64,000 nt of DNA from Bradyrhizobium sp. MOS002 (GTDB lineage Bacteria > Pseudomonadota > Alphaproteobacteria > Rhizobiales > Xanthobacteraceae): positions 24,919 through 88,918 of the forward strand of contig NZ_PYFX01000022.1 of the NCBI RefSeq assembly GCF_003020115.1. Direction: 5' to 3'. This document shows, one piece after another, positions 1 to 9,055 of the stretch (positions within the stretch are counted from its first letter, which is position 1; each line of letters begins with the position of its first letter). Made by a program: the position numbers and the translations under genes. Under the pieces are notes generated by a model. The model saw only the letters and a program-made list of their open reading frames with translations. It was not told where the DNA came from and ran no database searches.

Positions 1-208
1 CGTCGAGGACCTCTCGCGTCAGCACGGTGGTTTGGCCGGGCGTGTTGATGATCGTCTCTCCGCGCGAAGAGGAGAGGCGGTCGGCCTTGTAGGGTGAGGC
101 CTGATCGGTAGCAGGCGCATGGCGCTGCCGCTTGCCGGCCTCTGCAAACGATGCCTGCGAGACACAGAGGGTGGCGATCACGACCAGTCGCAATGATTTC
201 GCGGGCAT
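1..208 (-). CDS. TonB-dependent siderophore-type receptor, N-terminal part only
   Basis: Only the first 69 codons lie in the window; the rest runs off the left edge. The start is ATG at 208 with AGGAG just upstream. A signal peptide (about 23 residues, ending in ASFAEA) is followed by a short linker and then the beginning of a plug domain, with the order KADR...ETIINTPGQT..VLTREVLD that is typical of TonB-dependent siderophore receptors. The role (outer-membrane uptake of a metal chelate) is inferred from this short stretch only. Distance from the lanthanide island argues against a direct link. Confidence 0.6.
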   Translation of the reverse strand, partial: MPAKSLRLVVIATLCVSQASFAEAGKRQRHAPATDQASPYKADRLSSSRGETIINTPGQTTVLTREVLD

Positions 209-275
209 GTGATCTCCTGCGTTTGCGGATGTCAGTCTAGCACATCACGCGCATCGTCGCCCAGGATAACAGGGA

Positions 276-1388
276 TCAGGCGAGAGCGGCCTGGCGTTCC
301 CGCGTTGGTTCGCGGACCCGCTCGAGTTTTCCAGGCTCGGCGAGGGAGGTGAAGCTGCGATAGCCCGCCTGCACGGGCGCCTCAACGAGGACACCCTCGC
401 AGACGATCTGTCCGCCGAGCATCCTGAATTCGAGCTTGTCGTAGCGCGGCATCGTCTCGCCGGGCGCGGGCGGCAGCAACCCGACGCTCCCCTGAATGTT
501 CAGCGTGGCATCACCGGCGCCGTGGAGGCGCGGATTCCACATCCTGATCCCGGTCTCCGCCCAACGCTGTCGGACCAGCGCGGCGCGGTCGGCGGGTTCT
601 ACGGCTCTCACGCGAGCTTTCGGTGCACTCGGGATCTCCGGAGCCGGAGACACCAGGGCCGGAGTCGGCTCGATAGTCGTGACGACGCCGGGCGTCTCGG
701 TGGAGTCTTCCGCGGCGCCGGGGGAGGGATCGCTGTCGATGCTGTCCTCTGGGACATGCTCCGGCGAGACTTCGCGATCGGCGAACGCGACACACGTGTT
801 GTCGAGAACCGAGCGAGTATCCACGTCAACGACGGGCGCGGCGGCGTCGACCGGAGCGACCTCGACCCCGACATCGGCAGACGAGACCTTCTCCGCGACA
901 GCGGGCTCAACGTCGGCCGCGAGTTCGGAAGATAGATCGTTGTTGCTGATGAGTTCGGGAACGTCGACCGGCTCGCGCTCGACGTCGATGATCGCGACCG
1001 AAGCTCCCTCCACGACGATCGGCTCGACTTCCGCCACCGTCTCCCGGGATGATTCGTCGCTGCCGCTGACATCGGCTGGCGCTTCCGGCGGGCTCTCCGC
1101 GATAAGAGGGCTGGCGGTATCGTCTTCGGTGGCGGAAGCCGCGACCGCGTCGTCGCAGTGCGCCGGATCCGCGCTGATGCCGGTGTCGAGAGCCGGTGCA
1201 GCTTCTGCAATTTCTGCAATAATGGGGGGCGAGGCGTCTGCGGTATCAGGCGCGACGTCGATGCTGCCGCCGTGCGGCGAGGGCCGGAGCCGGGTGAACG
1301 CCCATTTCACCGCGGGGATGCGGCGCAGCAACGATATCAGTCTCGAAAGCACTGGGAGTTGTCCAAGAGGTACTCGGCTTGAGGCCAT
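276..1388 (-). CDS. Hypothetical acidic, low-complexity protein with conserved C-terminus
   Basis: About 370 residues. A short basic N-terminus is followed by a long region (roughly residues 40-270) rich in Ala, Glu, Asp, Val and Pro without recognisable domain, probably disordered. The last ~100 residues look globular, with a WNPRLHG...LNIQGSVGLLPP stretch. There are no transmembrane segments. The chosen start is the ATG at 1388; a GTG at 1427 in the same frame is an alternative, and neither has a strong ribosome binding site. A long opposite-strand reading frame (496-1410) is a composition shadow. I do not recognise a function. Confidence 0.65.
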   Translation of the reverse strand: MASSRVPLGQLPVLSRLISLLRRIPAVKWAFTRLRPSPHGGSIDVAPDTADASPPIIAEIAEAAPALDTGISADPAHCDDAVAASATEDDTASPLIAESPPEAPADVSGSDESSRETVAEVEPIVVEGASVAIIDVEREPVDVPELISNNDLSSELAADVEPAVAEKVSSADVGVEVAPVDAAAPVVDVDTRSVLDNTCVAFADREVSPEHVPEDSIDSDPSPGAAEDSTETPGVVTTIEPTPALVSPAPEIPSAPKARVRAVEPADRAALVRQRWAETGIRMWNPRLHGAGDATLNIQGSVGLLPPAPGETMPRYDKLEFRMLGGQIVCEGVLVEAPVQAGYRSFTSLAEPGKLERVREPTRERQAALA

Positions 1389-1601
1389 CGCTGATTCGCC
1401 AGCAATGTAAAAATCCCCGGCTGTCACACTGATGTCAATGTGGGTGGGACCAATTGCAGAACATCAGAGCGCGCGGCTGCGATTTCGCCGGCGTGGCTGC
1501 GGGCCCGCCACCTTCACGCACGACATCGACAAGCTTTGACGGCACGAAGACTTCTGGAGAGGGGACGTTCGCCCCTCTCGAGACTTCTGATCGACGCAAG
1601 C

Positions 1602-1889
1602 TTACTTTCCGGAGCCCGCGCCGCCGCCGGCCTGGCTACCCATGTTGTTCGTGTTGCTGCCACCGGTGCTCGGAGCCTGCTTGCCCTTGCTGTCGGCGGC
1701 CTCGTTCTGCATGTTCGACGACGTGCCGGTCGTCATGCCCTTGGTCGCGGGGCCTCGCGAGGAAGGACCGACGTCGCCTTGGCCGGATGCAGCTTGGCCG
1801 GATGCGCCGGGAGCGGGTTGTGTCTGTGCGAAGGCGCCGCCGGTCGCCAGCGCCATGATGCACGCAGATGCCAAAATGATCCTCTTCAT
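1602..1889 (-). CDS. Small secreted Gly/Ser/Asn-rich protein
   Basis: 95 residues. The start ATG at 1889 has a strong AGGAGG upstream. A clear signal peptide (MKRIILASACIMALATGGAFA) is followed by a low-complexity hydrophilic region rich in Gly, Ser, Gln and Asn, ending in a Gly-rich tail. It resembles the small secreted proteins that are frequent in Bradyrhizobium; another of the same style is at 12611-12871. It is divergent from tupA, sharing a 174-bp intergenic region. Function unknown. Confidence 0.7.
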   Translation of the reverse strand: MKRIILASACIMALATGGAFAQTQPAPGASGQAASGQGDVGPSSRGPATKGMTTGTSSNMQNEAADSKGKQAPSTGGSNTNNMGSQAGGGAGSGK

Positions 1890-2063
1890 CTGGTTGTCCT
1901 CCTGGGTTGACTTAAAGACAACTTGCGCGCGGAGCGGACGTTCCTCACAGGGGAGCGCCGCGAGGATCATGACCAAGCGCGTTGCGGCAATGTCGGGGGT
2001 TCCCTGCGCGGCTGCACTCGCCGCGGGGTTTGGAACATCCGGCATCTGGTGTAAGGACGAGGC

Positions 2064-2873
2064 ATGAAACGGATAATAACTCTCGGAGCGGTTCTGCTCT
2101 GGTCCACGATCGCATTTGCGCAGGATCGCACCATCACTGTGGCCTCGACGACCTCGACGGAACAGTCGGGGCTGTTCGGCTATTTGCTGCCCCTGTTTTC
2201 GAAGGCCGGGGGCGTCGACGTGAAGGTCGTTGCCGTCGGCACGGGCCAGGCGCTCGACATCGGACGGCGCGGCGATGCAGACGTCGTGTTCGTCCATGAC
2301 AGGCCTGCCGAAGACAAATTCATGTCCGAAGGGGAGGGCGTGAAGCGCTTCGACGTGATGTACAACGACTTCGTCATTGTCGGGCCCAAGAGCGATCCCG
2401 CGAAGATCGCCGGCGGAAAGGACGTGGCCGAGGCGCTGCGCAAAATCGCGGCCGTGAAGGCGCCGTTCATCTCGCGCGGCGACAAGTCCGGCACGCACGC
2501 GGCCGAACTGCGGCTTTGGAAGGAGGCGGGCGTCGACCTCGGTGCCGGCAAGGACGGCTGGTATCGCGAGATCGGCCAGGGCATGGGCTCGGCCCTGAAC
2601 ATGGCGTCGTCGTCGAATGCCTATCTGCTGTCGGACCGCGGCACCTGGTTGTCGTTCAAGAACCGCGGCGAGCTCGCCGTCCTGACCGAAGGCGACAAGC
2701 GGCTGTTCAACCAGTACGGCGTCATGCTGGTCAATCCGGCCAAGCATGCAAATGTGAAGGCGCAGGACGGGCAGGCCTTTATCGACTGGCTGATCTCTTC
2801 GAAAGGGCAGGAGGCCATCGCCGGCTACAAGGTCGCGGGCGAGCAGCTATTTTTCCCCAACGCGTCCCACTAG
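2064..2873 (+). CDS. tupA: Tungstate ABC transporter substrate-binding protein TupA
   Basis: 269 residues with a signal peptide (cleavage near residue 20, ...IAFA/QD). The mature protein begins with the TupA signature ASTTSTEQSGL and carries RGDKSGTH in the middle, both known oxyanion-binding elements of the TupA family, at normal family length. It binds tungstate in the periplasm for an ABC importer. The permease tupB is encoded on the opposite strand and converges on it, the two 3' ends overlapping by 27 bp. Usually tupA, tupB and tupC are co-directional, and no ATPase gene (tupC) is present here. Confidence 0.85.
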   Translation: MKRIITLGAVLLWSTIAFAQDRTITVASTTSTEQSGLFGYLLPLFSKAGGVDVKVVAVGTGQALDIGRRGDADVVFVHDRPAEDKFMSEGEGVKRFDVMYNDFVIVGPKSDPAKIAGGKDVAEALRKIAAVKAPFISRGDKSGTHAAELRLWKEAGVDLGAGKDGWYREIGQGMGSALNMASSSNAYLLSDRGTWLSFKNRGELAVLTEGDKRLFNQYGVMLVNPAKHANVKAQDGQAFIDWLISSKGQEAIAGYKVAGEQLFFPNASH

Positions 2874-3545
2874 CAGGAAGGCGACGGTCGATACTGCGAC
2901 GCTGAGTGCGAGCAGGATCAGCCCGAGCCCGAGCGCCAGCGGCAGGTCGCCCTTGCTGGTCTCCAACGCGATCGCGGTCGTCATCGTGCGCGTGAAACCG
3001 CGAATGTTGCCACCGACGATGAGGATGGCGCCGACCTCCGCGATCGCGCGCCCGAACGCTGCGAGAAAGGCCGTCAGCAGCGAGGTCCGGCCCAGCGCGA
3101 ACAGCAAGCCGATGCTGCGTAGCGTTGACAGCCCGTCGATCCGCGCCAGGTCGCCATACTCCGCCCACAGCAGGCTCGCCGGCCGGTGCACCAGTGCGAC
3201 CACGATCGGTGTTGCGAGCAGCGTCTGCGCGACCACCATGGCCGCCGGCGTGAACAGCAGGCCGGCGGCCCCGAGCGGGCCGGAGCGCGACAGCAGAAGA
3301 TAAAGCGCGAGCCCGACCACGACCGGCGGAAGACCAAGCAAGGCATTGGTGAGGACGATGATGACCTGCCGCCCGCGGAACCGGGTGATCGCAAGCAGCG
3401 CCCCGAACGGCGCCCCAATCAGGAGCGCGAGGATGCTGGCGGTCAGGCTGACGCGCACCGACAGTCCGACGATGGCCAGAAGCTCGGCGTCGGCCCCGCC
3501 GATCAACGTGAATGCGGCGCCGATGGATCGCGCGAAGTCGTTCAT
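2847..3545 (-). CDS. tupB: Tungstate ABC transporter permease TupB
   Basis: 232 residues from the preferred ATG at 3545 (an upstream in-frame start at 3572 is possible). It has five or six hydrophobic membrane segments. The binding-protein-dependent permease motif is visible around EVGAILIVGGNIRGFTRTMT, which matches the EAA loop of TupB/ModB-like permeases. Its function would be moving tungstate across the inner membrane. It converges on tupA, with the two stop regions overlapping; the partner ATPase is missing from the window. Confidence 0.8.
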   Translation of the reverse strand: MNDFARSIGAAFTLIGGADAELLAIVGLSVRVSLTASILALLIGAPFGALLAITRFRGRQVIIVLTNALLGLPPVVVGLALYLLLSRSGPLGAAGLLFTPAAMVVAQTLLATPIVVALVHRPASLLWAEYGDLARIDGLSTLRSIGLLFALGRTSLLTAFLAAFGRAIAEVGAILIVGGNIRGFTRTMTTAIALETSKGDLPLALGLGLILLALSVAVSTVAFLLVGRVGEK

Positions 3546-3687
3546 CCGCGCCTGAGCTTCGGCGCCCGCCACGATGTCTTGGGTGCGTCGATTTCGGGAC
3601 TGCGGAGGTGTTTCACGTATATTTCCCTGAGGGTAGCGTTGTGCGAAGCAGCGGCGCGATCGCGCTCCGCAGGCACTTTGTGACTCT

Positions 3688-3720
3688 GCCTGCCGCAGGA
3701 GGGGCCTCCCGGCAGCAGGC
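3688..3720 (-). promoter_or_regulatory. Strong hairpin in the leader upstream of tupB
   Basis: An imperfect palindrome (GCCTGCTGCCGGGAGG / CCTCCTGCGGCAGGC read on the minus strand) lies about 140 bp upstream of the tupB start. It could be a leader hairpin of the tupB transcript or an operator. It has no run of U and so is not an intrinsic terminator. Resemblance to a molybdenum/tungsten cofactor riboswitch was considered, but no full consensus could be matched by eye. Confidence 0.3.
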
Positions 3721-3826
3721 CAATCACAGAATACTCGCGTGGAGCGGTTTGGTAACCCGAATTTGACCGGAAATCAAAGCCGCGCGCGGCATGGCAGGAG
3801 GCATGGCACGAGGTTCGCCTTCGGCC

Positions 3827-4882
3827 TCATCGTTTGACGTTGGCCGATGCCGAGACCGTCGGGGCTACTCCAATGCTCTGCTGCCAATAGCGTTCGATCT
3901 GGTCGATCAAGGCAGGCGGTAGCGGCACGTAGTTGAGCGTCTCGGCCTGCGGCTTTCCGTTCTCCAGCGACCAGCGGACGAAATCGATGGCGGCCGCCGA
4001 CCGGTCTGGGGATTGCGGTGCCTTCGGCATCAGCACGAAGGTCGTGGCCGTGATCGGATAGGCGTCTTCGCCGGGCGCGTCGGTGAGGACGAGATGGAAA
4101 TCCTTCTCCGCCTTCCAGTCCGCGCTCGAGGCCGCAGCCTGGAACGATGCGGCGTCGGGGACGACGAAATTGCCGGCGCTGTTCTGCACGACGCCGAAGG
4201 AAATCCTGTCGAGCCGCTGCAGCGCGTAGGTATATTCGAGATAGCCGATCGCGCCGGGAACGAGACTGACGAGCGAGGCGACGCCGTCATTGCCCTTGCC
4301 GCCGACGCCAAGCGGCCACTCGACCGAGGTGCCTTCTCCGACGCTGGTCTTCCACTGCAGGCTGACCTTGGAGAGGTAGTTCGACCAGTTGAACGTCGTG
4401 CCGGATCCATCGATGCGATGGACCACCGTGATCGGTGCGTTCGGCAGCCTGATGTCGGGGTTGACCGCGCGAATGGCCGGATCGTTCCAGGATTTGAGCT
4501 TGCCGAGATAGATATCGGCGAGCATCTGGCCGGTGAAGCGGATCTGGCCGGGCTTCACTCCATCGATATTGACGACAGGCACGACGCCCCCGATCACGAT
4601 CGGGAATTGCATCATGCCGAGCTTGTCGAGCTCTTTGGGATCGAGCGGCATATCGCTGGCGCCGAAATCGACGACCTCTTTCTTGATCAGGCCGACGCCG
4701 ATGCTCGAGCCGACTGCTTGATAGCTGACGGTGTTGCCGGTCTTCGTTTTATAGGCGTCGATCCATTTCGCCATCACGGGCGAAACGAAGGTTGAGCCGG
4801 CTCCTTTGGTCTCGGCTGCCAGGCTTGGCGTGGCGACGAGCAGAGCAGTGAGGAGGATGGGGAAGGCAATATGTTTTTTCAT
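3827..4882 (-). CDS. pstS: Phosphate ABC transporter substrate-binding protein PstS
   Basis: 351 residues. A signal peptide (to about residue 22, PSLAAE) precedes the PstS signature GAGSTFVSPVMAKWIDAYK; further on are SSIGVGLIKKEVVDFGASDMPL and the RIDGSGTTFNWSNYLSK phosphate-binding segments. Length and order are those of classical PstS. It would capture phosphate in the periplasm. The genes that normally accompany it (pstC, pstA, pstB, phoU) are not in this window, so it is an orphan here. The 165-bp upstream region held no convincing Pho box. Confidence 0.9.
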   Translation of the reverse strand: MKKHIAFPILLTALLVATPSLAAETKGAGSTFVSPVMAKWIDAYKTKTGNTVSYQAVGSSIGVGLIKKEVVDFGASDMPLDPKELDKLGMMQFPIVIGGVVPVVNIDGVKPGQIRFTGQMLADIYLGKLKSWNDPAIRAVNPDIRLPNAPITVVHRIDGSGTTFNWSNYLSKVSLQWKTSVGEGTSVEWPLGVGGKGNDGVASLVSLVPGAIGYLEYTYALQRLDRISFGVVQNSAGNFVVPDAASFQAAASSADWKAEKDFHLVLTDAPGEDAYPITATTFVLMPKAPQSPDRSAAAIDFVRWSLENGKPQAETLNYVPLPPALIDQIERYWQQSIGVAPTVSASANVKR

Positions 4883-5047
4883 GTGCGCGACGCTAACAGC
4901 TCGGGCACGAAGCAGGTGTGGTCTAAATCACAAAACCATCGCGGGTGCTTGTGTGAGGCGCGTCACGAGCAACAGAAGACGAGGGTCGGCAGGCAGAGCT
5001 TTCATGGCAGGCGCGAACCGCGATTTGTGCCTTGGATCAGATTTGGA

Positions 5048-6100
5048 TCAGATCAAGCCGCGCAGCACTTCGACAAGCCGGGCACACTCGGCCTCCGTCC
5101 CGACCGTGATGCGCAGGAAGTCCTCGATGCGCGGCTTTCCGAAATGCCGCACCAGAACGCCACGCTGGCGAAGCGCCGCCGCGAGATCTGCTCCGCTCCG
5201 GCTTCGATGGCGCGCGAAGACGAAGTTTGCGAGCGACGGCAACACCTCGAAGCCGAGTTGTCTGAGGTCGCGGGCCAAGGTTTCGCGGCTTGCGATGATG
5301 CGGGCACGGGTCTCTCTGAACCAGCCGTCGTCCTCGATCGCGGCGACGGCGCCGGCGATCGCGAGGCAATCGACGGGATAGGAGTTGAAGCTGTCCTTCA
5401 CCCGTTCCAGCGCTTCGATCAGCGGGCGTTGGCCGATCGCAAAACCAACCCGCAGGCCAGCGAGCGAGCGCGACTTCGAGAAGGTCTGGACGACCAGCAG
5501 ATTGTCGTGGCGTGCAACCAGCGGCACGGCGCTCTCGGCGCCGAAATCGACATAGGCCTCATCCACCACCACCAGCCGGTCCGGCTGTTCGGCGAGCAGC
5601 GATGCGATTGCGTCGCGCTGAAGGGTGGTGCCGGTCGGAGCGTTCGGATTGCAGAGCAGGATGGCGCTCGATGGTCGCCTGTAGTCGGAGATATCGATCT
5701 TCATCGCAGCATCGAGCGGCACCTCGTCGTGCGCTATTCCATAGAGGCCGCAATAGACGGGGTAGAAGCTGTAGGTGACGTCGGGGAAGAGAAGCGGCGC
5801 GTCGTGCTTCAGAAGAGCCTGGAAGGTGTGAGCCAGAACCTCGTCGGAGCCGTTGCCGACGAACACCTGTTCGGGCGCCACATTGAAATGGGCCGCGATC
5901 GCCTCGCGCAGGCGCATCGCGCGCGGATCGGGATAAAGACGCAGCCGCTCCGCAGCCGATGCGATCGCCGCCAGCACGCGCGGCGAGGGCGGGTAGGGAT
6001 TCTCGTTGGTATTGAGCTTGACGATGCCGTCCTGCTTGGGCTGCTCGCCGGGGACGTAGGGCGAAAGCGTATGGACGACCGGACTCCAGAAGCGGCTCAT
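5048..6100 (-). CDS. hisC: Histidinol-phosphate aminotransferase HisC
   Basis: 350 residues from ATG 6100, preceded by TTGGAG; the longer frame to 6184 lacks both ribosome site and homology. It is a PLP-dependent class I/II aminotransferase: KLNTNENPYPPSP at the N-terminus, NPNAPTG near 151-157, VVVDEAYVDF near 177-186 and the Schiff-base lysine K209 in TFSKSRSLAGLRVG. It converts imidazole-acetol phosphate plus glutamate to histidinol phosphate in histidine synthesis; members of this family also act on aromatic amino acids. It stands alone, not beside other his genes. Confidence 0.9.
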   Translation of the reverse strand: MSRFWSPVVHTLSPYVPGEQPKQDGIVKLNTNENPYPPSPRVLAAIASAAERLRLYPDPRAMRLREAIAAHFNVAPEQVFVGNGSDEVLAHTFQALLKHDAPLLFPDVTYSFYPVYCGLYGIAHDEVPLDAAMKIDISDYRRPSSAILLCNPNAPTGTTLQRDAIASLLAEQPDRLVVVDEAYVDFGAESAVPLVARHDNLLVVQTFSKSRSLAGLRVGFAIGQRPLIEALERVKDSFNSYPVDCLAIAGAVAAIEDDGWFRETRARIIASRETLARDLRQLGFEVLPSLANFVFARHRSRSGADLAAALRQRGVLVRHFGKPRIEDFLRITVGTEAECARLVEVLRGLI

Positions 6101-6325
6101 GATCTCCAATCCGAATGTGATCGGGGCACAGTAGGGTATGCGGGACCTCGGCGGAAGTGCGCCTGCATTCGGCATTCCAGGCAATTCCGCACAAGGCTTA
6201 ATGCCGGGGACGTTCCCGCAAGTGCGACCCCTGTGCTAGGGTCGTCGCACCACCGCCCACAATGAAAACAAGAACGAAGGCCGGCGCGCCCCAAAGGCGC
6301 TGAACGGCCGAAAAGAGAGGAACGC

Positions 6326-7804
6326 ATGCCGGGTGCAGCCCTTCCCACCGCCCCCTCGATTCCGACCGCGCCCGTGACCTCAGCCGTTCTCGACTGCTTG
6401 CGGGCCATCGTCGGCGACAAAGGCCTGATCCTGGACGAGCAAGACAAGCTGCCCTTCGTGACCGACTGGCGCGGCACGCTGGCGGGGCAGGCCGCGGCGG
6501 TCGTGCGTCCGGCCAGCACCGCGGAAGTCTCCGCTGTCGTCAAGCTTTGCTACGACAACGGCATTGCCATCGTTCCGCAAGGTGGCAACACCGGCCTGAT
6601 GGGCGGCGCCACGCCGTGGCCCATGCACCGCGGCATCGTGCTGTCGCTCGGTCGCATGAATCATGTGCTGAATGTCGATCCTGTCGGCTACGCCATGACC
6701 GTGGAGGCGGGCTGCATCCTGGAGACGCTTCAGGACACTGCCGCGCGCCACGACCGCCTGTTTCCGCTCAGCCTGGGTGCTCAGGGCTCGTGCATGATCG
6801 GAGGCAATCTGTCCACCAATGCCGGTGGCGTGCAGGTGCTGCGTTATGGCAATGCGCGAAATTTGGTGCTGGGTCTCGAGGTCGTGCTGGCTAACGGCGA
6901 TGTCTGGGACGGCTTGCGCGCACTCAAGAAGGACAACACCGGCTATGACCTCAAGCACCTGTTCATGGGCGCCGAAGGGACGCTCGGCATCATCACCAAG
7001 GCGGTGCTGAAACTCTGGCCGGCGCCGAAAGACGTGTGCACGGCATGGCTCGCGATTCGCGATCCCAAGGCAGCCATCGACCTTCTGTCGGAGGCGCATG
7101 CCGCTTCCGATGACAATGTCGGCTCCTGTGAGCTCATCAGCCGTGCGTGCAGCGACATGGTGCTGCGCCACATTCCCGGCACCCAGGATCCTCTCAAGGC
7201 TGAGACCGAATGGTATCTCCTTCTCGAATGGTCATCGGCCCGGCCACGCCAGGACGGCGGCACGGGCATGTCGGACAGGATGGAGCAGTTCCTGGCCGAC
7301 CAACTCGAGGCGGGCCGGGTTCTGGATGCGGTGATCGCGCAAACCGAAGCGCAGTCGCGCAACATGTGGCGGATTCGCGAGGCCGTGGCCGAGGCATCGC
7401 GCACCGAGGGGCCGGGCTTGAGCTACGACGTGTCGGTCGCGGTCTCCAGGATTCCCGAGTTTATCGACAGCGGTCTCGAAGCCGTGCTCGCAATCCTGCC
7501 GGCGATCCGCCCCTATCCGCTCGGCCACATCGGAGACGGCAATGTGCACTTCTCCTTCATGGGCCCGAAGGGCATGGACCTCGATACGTTGTCCCAGTAT
7601 TCCGCGGCGATCACACGGGCCGTCAACGACCTCGTCACCTCCATGGGCGGCTCGATCTCGGCGGAGCACGGCATCGGCATCGAGAAGCTCGACGAGCTCC
7701 AGCACTATCGCTCCCGGACCGAACTCGACATCATGCGCACGATCAAGCGGGCGCTCGATCCCAAGAACATCATGAATCCGGGCAAGGTGCTCCGTCTCGG
7801 TTGA
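6326..7804 (+). CDS. FAD-linked 2-hydroxyacid dehydrogenase (D-2-hydroxyglutarate dehydrogenase/GlcD family)
   Basis: 492 residues with AGAGGAAC before the ATG. N-terminal FAD-binding domain of the PCMH type: VVRPASTAEVSAVVKL, then the dinucleotide segment PQGGNTGLMGG and later GGNLSTNAGG. The C-terminal oxidase domain ends with the conserved HIGDGNVHFSF and EHGIGIEKL motifs of this family. It oxidises a D-2-hydroxyacid, probably D-2-hydroxyglutarate or D-lactate, passing electrons to an electron-transfer flavoprotein or quinone. The substrate cannot be fixed from sequence alone. Monocistronic as far as visible. Confidence 0.85.
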   Translation: MPGAALPTAPSIPTAPVTSAVLDCLRAIVGDKGLILDEQDKLPFVTDWRGTLAGQAAAVVRPASTAEVSAVVKLCYDNGIAIVPQGGNTGLMGGATPWPMHRGIVLSLGRMNHVLNVDPVGYAMTVEAGCILETLQDTAARHDRLFPLSLGAQGSCMIGGNLSTNAGGVQVLRYGNARNLVLGLEVVLANGDVWDGLRALKKDNTGYDLKHLFMGAEGTLGIITKAVLKLWPAPKDVCTAWLAIRDPKAAIDLLSEAHAASDDNVGSCELISRACSDMVLRHIPGTQDPLKAETEWYLLLEWSSARPRQDGGTGMSDRMEQFLADQLEAGRVLDAVIAQTEAQSRNMWRIREAVAEASRTEGPGLSYDVSVAVSRIPEFIDSGLEAVLAILPAIRPYPLGHIGDGNVHFSFMGPKGMDLDTLSQYSAAITRAVNDLVTSMGGSISAEHGIGIEKLDELQHYRSRTELDIMRTIKRALDPKNIMNPGKVLRLG

Positions 7805-8066
7805 GCCGCTACCGCCTCGAGCCCGGTGCTCCCGAACGCTCGGCGCTCCCGGGGACGGGATGCCGCAGATGGGCAGGGCCAAACAGGCCCGGGGGGCACC
7901 AAATCATGCCGTTTCGCGACCCAAAGGCGGCTTTATTCCCGCCTTGGATGCTTAAGGAAGGGACAGGATCAGGTCGCACCCGCCCGGGGGCGGTGCTAGA
8001 CCCTGATGCAGGAACAATGGGGCGAGGCCGGTATGGCACGTCCGCAAGGATGAAGGATTTGAGGCA

Positions 8067-8918
8067 ATGATCCAAACCGTTGGCATCATCGGGGCAGGGA
8101 CCATGGGGAACGGCATCGCGCAGATTTGTGCCGCGGCCGGGCTTTCGGTCGTGATGGTCGATATTTCCGATGCGGCGGTGAACCGCGGGATTTCGACGGT
8201 CGGCGGCAGCCTCGAGCGCCTGGTCAAGAAGGAGAAGATGTCGGCGGGCGATCGCGACGCCACGCTCAAGCGCATCACCGGCACCACCGACCGCGCCAAG
8301 CTCGTCGATTGCGATCTCGTCATCGAGGCAGCGACCGAGAACGAGGAACTCAAGGTCAAGATCCTGAAGGATCTCTGTGCGACGCTGTCGCCGCGCACGC
8401 TGCTCGCCACCAACACCTCGTCGATCTCGATCACCAAGCTCGCCGCAGCGACCGACCGCCCCGACCGCTTCATCGGCATGCACTTCTTCAATCCGGTTCC
8501 GGTCATGGCGCTGCTGGAGCTCATCCGCGGTTTGCAGACCTCCGACGACACCCACGCCAAGGCGCTCGATTTCGCCAAGCGCGTCGGCAAGGTGGCGATC
8601 ACGGCCAAGAACAGTCCCGGCTTCGCCGTCAACCGCATCCTGTGCCCGATGATCAACGAGGCGATCTTCGCGCTGCAGGAGGGGATTGCGACGGCGGAAG
8701 AGATCGATGCCGGCATGAAGCTCGGCTGCAATCATCCGATCGGGCCGCTGGCGCTCGCCGATCTCGTCGGGCTCGACACCATGTTGTCGGTGATGGAGGT
8801 CTTTTACAAAGGCTTCAACGACCCCAAATACCGTGCGGCGCCCTTGCTCAAGGAAATGGTCGACGCCGGCCATCTCGGCCGCAAGACCGGGCAGGGCTTC
8901 TACACCTACAGCGCCTGA
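8067..8918 (+). CDS. 3-hydroxybutyryl-CoA dehydrogenase
   Basis: 283 residues. The N-terminal Rossmann fold has GIIGAGTMGNGIAQ at 6-19; the catalytic region shows ATNTSSISITKLA and HFFNPVPVM (His at the start is the catalytic histidine), and the C-terminal 3HCDH domain has NSPGFAVNRIL. Single-domain length fits the short (HbdA/PaaH) class, not FadB fusions. It reversibly oxidises (S)-3-hydroxybutyryl-CoA with NAD(P) in beta-oxidation, polyhydroxybutyrate-related or aromatic catabolism. A 262-bp gap without recognised features precedes it. Confidence 0.9.
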   Translation: MIQTVGIIGAGTMGNGIAQICAAAGLSVVMVDISDAAVNRGISTVGGSLERLVKKEKMSAGDRDATLKRITGTTDRAKLVDCDLVIEAATENEELKVKILKDLCATLSPRTLLATNTSSISITKLAAATDRPDRFIGMHFFNPVPVMALLELIRGLQTSDDTHAKALDFAKRVGKVAITAKNSPGFAVNRILCPMINEAIFALQEGIATAEEIDAGMKLGCNHPIGPLALADLVGLDTMLSVMEVFYKGFNDPKYRAAPLLKEMVDAGHLGRKTGQGFYTYSA

Positions 8919-9055
8919 CAATGGCGCGGGCGGCGGGCGTTGAGTGCTCGCCGCCAGGCCCCGCGATTTGCGCTGCGACAAAGACGCCGCGCGCAATCGG
9001 CCCGACAATGTCGAACGGGCGGCCTGCGGGAACAACGGAACGGATAACAAGGGAC

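Noticed and set aside
496..1410. 304-codon open frame on the plus strand
   Set aside because: It is antisense to the acidic protein gene at 276-1388, is a Ser/Thr/Ala-rich translation typical of a shadow frame in high-GC DNA, and has no ribosome site.
3661..3760. Molybdenum cofactor riboswitch upstream of tupB
   Set aside because: A GCCTCCCGG core is visible, but on the plus strand with no gene downstream; the minus-strand structure does not match the consensus I can recall. Kept only as an unassigned hairpin.
4883..5047. Possible Pho box upstream of pstS
   Set aside because: CTGCCATGAAAGCTCTGCC on the minus strand has only one half resembling the CTGTCAT repeat, and the spacing does not fit.
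4871..6265. 464-codon plus-strand frame over hisC
   Set aside because: Antisense to a clear hisC gene with all PLP motifs; the translation has no family pattern.
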